A stretch of 6,760 bases of DNA, taken from assembly GCA_023301205.1 (NCBI GenBank), contig JALZVC010000197.1, positions 1 to 6,760 on the forward strand, given 5' to 3'. Positions 5,474 to 6,760 of this stretch are shown here, piece by piece. The notes beneath the pieces were generated by a model. That model was given only the letters and a program-made list of their open reading frames with translations, was not told where the DNA came from and did not search any database. Position numbers and translations under genes: made by a program. Origin of the DNA: Flavobacteriaceae bacterium. GTDB taxonomy: Bacteria; Bacteroidota; Bacteroidia; Flavobacteriales; Flavobacteriaceae. Position 1 is the first letter of the stretch; each line of letters starts with the position of its first letter.

Positions 5474-6352
5474 ATGAGTAAATCTTACGAAACTTATCAA
5501 AAACGAAGACTTTTCACTTCTTACTTTTCTGTAGTATTAAGTATCTCCTTGGTATTGTTTCTATTGGGACTATTAGGCTTACTAGTACTCAATAGTAAGA
5601 AAGTAGGTGATTACTTTAAAGAACAAATTCCTATTGTGGTATTTTTAAAGGACACGGCAAAAGAAGTTGAAGTCACACAACTCAAGCAAAGTTTAGCGCT
5701 AGCAGTATACACAAAAGAAGCAACCTATGTCACTAAAGAACAGGCAGCAGAAGAGCATAGCGAAGTGATAGGGGAAGATTTTATGGAGTATTTGGGGGAC
5801 AATCCTCTACAAAACAGTATTGATGTACGGGTGATAGCGACCTACGTAACACCAGAAAAAATAGAAGAAATTGTTAGTGAAATAAAAGGTAAATCTTTTG
5901 TGGATGATGTGGTCTACGACAAACCACTTATAGAAAAACTGGACAGTAATGTGCGCAAGATTAGCTTCTGGATGCTAGTCATTGCAGGTATTTTTTTGGT
6001 GATAGCCATACTACTCATTAATAGCTCTATTAGGCTTTCTGTTTATGCAAAACGTTTTACCATTAAAACCATGCAAATGGTAGGCGCTACAAAACGTTTT
6101 ATTAGAAAACCCTTTGTTTGGCGTAGTGTGCGTCTTGGTATCATTGGTGCCATTGTCGCAATGATTGGGGTTGCCGGAGTGATTTATTATGCAGACAAGA
6201 GTTTTCCAGAGTTAGGGATTATTCAAGATAAAATGATTTTAGGTGTTTTGTTTTTATTCATATTTATAATGAGTTTAGTAATTACTTGGTTGAGCACGTA
6301 TTTTGCTACGTCGCGATTTTTAAATTTAAGAACAGACGACTTATATTATTAA
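5474..6352 (+). CDS. ftsX: Cell division protein FtsX, ABC-transporter-like permease subunit
   Basis: 292 residues, a normal length for FtsX. With the ATPase FtsE it forms an inner-membrane complex at the division site that controls peptidoglycan hydrolases through its periplasmic loop. Topology fits: a cytoplasmic N-terminus rich in basic residues (YQKRRLF), TM1 about 17-39, a large extracytoplasmic loop about 40-163 containing IPIVVFLKD and the family signature NPLQNSIDVRV (110-120), TM2 about 164-186, a cytoplasmic stretch RLSVYAKRFTIKTMQMVGAT (187-206) with the typical VGAT...FIRKPF motif, TM3 about 219-240 and TM4 about 254-276. ftsE is not adjacent; in Bacteroidota the two genes are commonly apart. 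The ATG at 5474 is favoured because it gives the expected short N-terminus; there is no Shine-Dalgarno, only CAACAAA before it. It leads a plus-strand cluster with a DUF3098 gene and uppP. Confidence 0.95.
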   Translation: MSKSYETYQKRRLFTSYFSVVLSISLVLFLLGLLGLLVLNSKKVGDYFKEQIPIVVFLKDTAKEVEVTQLKQSLALAVYTKEATYVTKEQAAEEHSEVIGEDFMEYLGDNPLQNSIDVRVIATYVTPEKIEEIVSEIKGKSFVDDVVYDKPLIEKLDSNVRKISFWMLVIAGIFLVIAILLINSSIRLSVYAKRFTIKTMQMVGATKRFIRKPFVWRSVRLGIIGAIVAMIGVAGVIYYADKSFPELGIIQDKMILGVLFLFIFIMSLVITWLSTYFATSRFLNLRTDDLYY

Positions 6353-6387
6353 AATGTGAATTTTAGCAACAGCGTGGGCACATTTTA
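6350..6387. repeat. Inverted repeat across the ftsX stop codon
   Basis: TAAAATGTG (6350-6358), which contains the ftsX stop, pairs perfectly with CACATTTTA (6379-6387) around a 20-base loop. A T run follows at 6396-6401, nine bases past the stem. The stem is A/U-rich, the loop is long and the T run is offset, so it is a poor intrinsic terminator. It could act as a weak attenuator or mRNA-stability hairpin between ftsX and the next gene, or be chance. Confidence 0.3.
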
Positions 6388-6412
6388 TAACAACCTTTTT
6401 TAATAAAAAATT

Positions 6413-6676
6413 ATGGGAGAAAAGAAACGAAAAGAACAGCAGCAAAAAACATACTTCGTTTTTCATCGTAAAAACTACAAGTTCATGCTTATTGGGATTG
6501 CATTTATCACCCTTGGCTTTATACTCATGATGGGTGGTGGAAGTGATGACCCAGCAGTTTTCAACCCAGAAATTTACAGTTGGCGACGTATTCGTCTTGC
6601 ACCAGCGCTTATCTTAATTGGTTTTGGGATTGAAGTCTATGCTATTTTATTGAATCCCGGAAAAACCGAAGAATAA
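6413..6676 (+). CDS. DUF3098 family small membrane protein
   Basis: 87 residues, of unknown function. It has a charged N-terminus (MGEKKRKEQQQK), then YFVFHRKNYKFMLIG leading into TM1 (about 22-41), a short polar loop with GGGSDDPAVFNPEIYSWRRIRLAP, and TM2 (about 61-80, ILIGFGIEVYAILL), ending in a short charged tail. Two helices with both ends probably cytoplasmic. The pattern GGGSDDP...F(N)PEIYSWRRI is the recognisable signature of DUF3098, a family I know from Bacteroidota between ftsX and uppP. It starts 60 bases after ftsX and its TAA directly abuts the uppP ATG, which suggests translational coupling with uppP. A role linked to cell-envelope growth is inferred only from this position. 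Confidence 0.88.
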   Translation: MGEKKRKEQQQKTYFVFHRKNYKFMLIGIAFITLGFILMMGGGSDDPAVFNPEIYSWRRIRLAPALILIGFGIEVYAILLNPGKTEE

Positions 6677-6760
6677 ATGGAAGCAATTGATGCGATCCTC
6701 TTGGGTATCATTCAAGGATTTACAGAATTTTTACCTGTTTCTTCTAGTGGACATTTAGAG
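6677..6760 (+). CDS. uppP: Undecaprenyl-diphosphatase UppP/BacA, N-terminal fragment (runs off window)
   Basis: Only the first 28 codons are present. UppP is an inner-membrane enzyme that removes a phosphate from undecaprenyl pyrophosphate to recycle the lipid carrier for peptidoglycan and other surface polymers; overexpression gives bacitracin resistance. The visible part contains ILLGIIQGFTEFLPVSSSGH (residues 7-26), the family's first signature, with the catalytic-region Glu 17 and the Ser-rich SSSGH motif. The ATG begins at the base after the TAA of the DUF3098 gene, with GAAGAA upstream that may help initiation, so the two are probably co-translated. Confidence 0.95.
   Translation, partial: MEAIDAILLGIIQGFTEFLPVSSSGHLE

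Overview
The window looks like chromosomal DNA from a member of the Bacteroidota, most likely a marine-type Flavobacteriaceae. The support is the low G+C content, the near absence of Shine-Dalgarno sites, several matches to the Bacteroidota -7 promoter element TAnnTTTG, and a conserved ftsX - DUF3098 - uppP gene string. I cannot name the genus.

Layout. Positions 1-2825 (minus strand) hold most of leuS, the leucyl-tRNA synthetase gene, whose 3' end lies outside the window. A divergent intergenic region (2826-3018) separates it from a small Omp85/BamA-like outer membrane protein gene (3019-4293, plus). That gene converges on a UbiA-family prenyltransferase gene (4336-5220, minus). A spacer (5221-5473) carries two copies of an 18-bp palindrome-like repeat. 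It is followed by a plus-strand cluster: ftsX (5474-6352), a DUF3098 small membrane protein gene (6413-6676), and the first 28 codons of uppP (6677 to the end). The cluster joins divisome signalling to recycling of the cell-wall lipid carrier. The leuS and cluster genes are housekeeping; the Omp85 and UbiA genes between them look like separate single-gene units.

Main discovery. The leuS frame is open throughout, but about 139 codons (roughly 303-441) do not belong to LeuRS. They encode a complete DUF559 / Vsr-like PD-(D/E)XK nuclease domain with its conserved acidic residues. The insert is bounded by an inverted pair of G5/C5-rich palindromic repeats that are themselves translated. It lies at a hairpin near the start of the CP1 editing domain, directly ahead of the TTRPDT editing motif, and all synthetase and editing motifs survive. 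This looks like a short mobile palindromic element carrying a nuclease reading frame that has entered an essential gene in frame, with no intein or intron signature that would remove it. The result would be a chimeric tRNA synthetase-nuclease. A second, milder oddity is an unusually long, AT-rich segment of LeuRS just before KMSKS.
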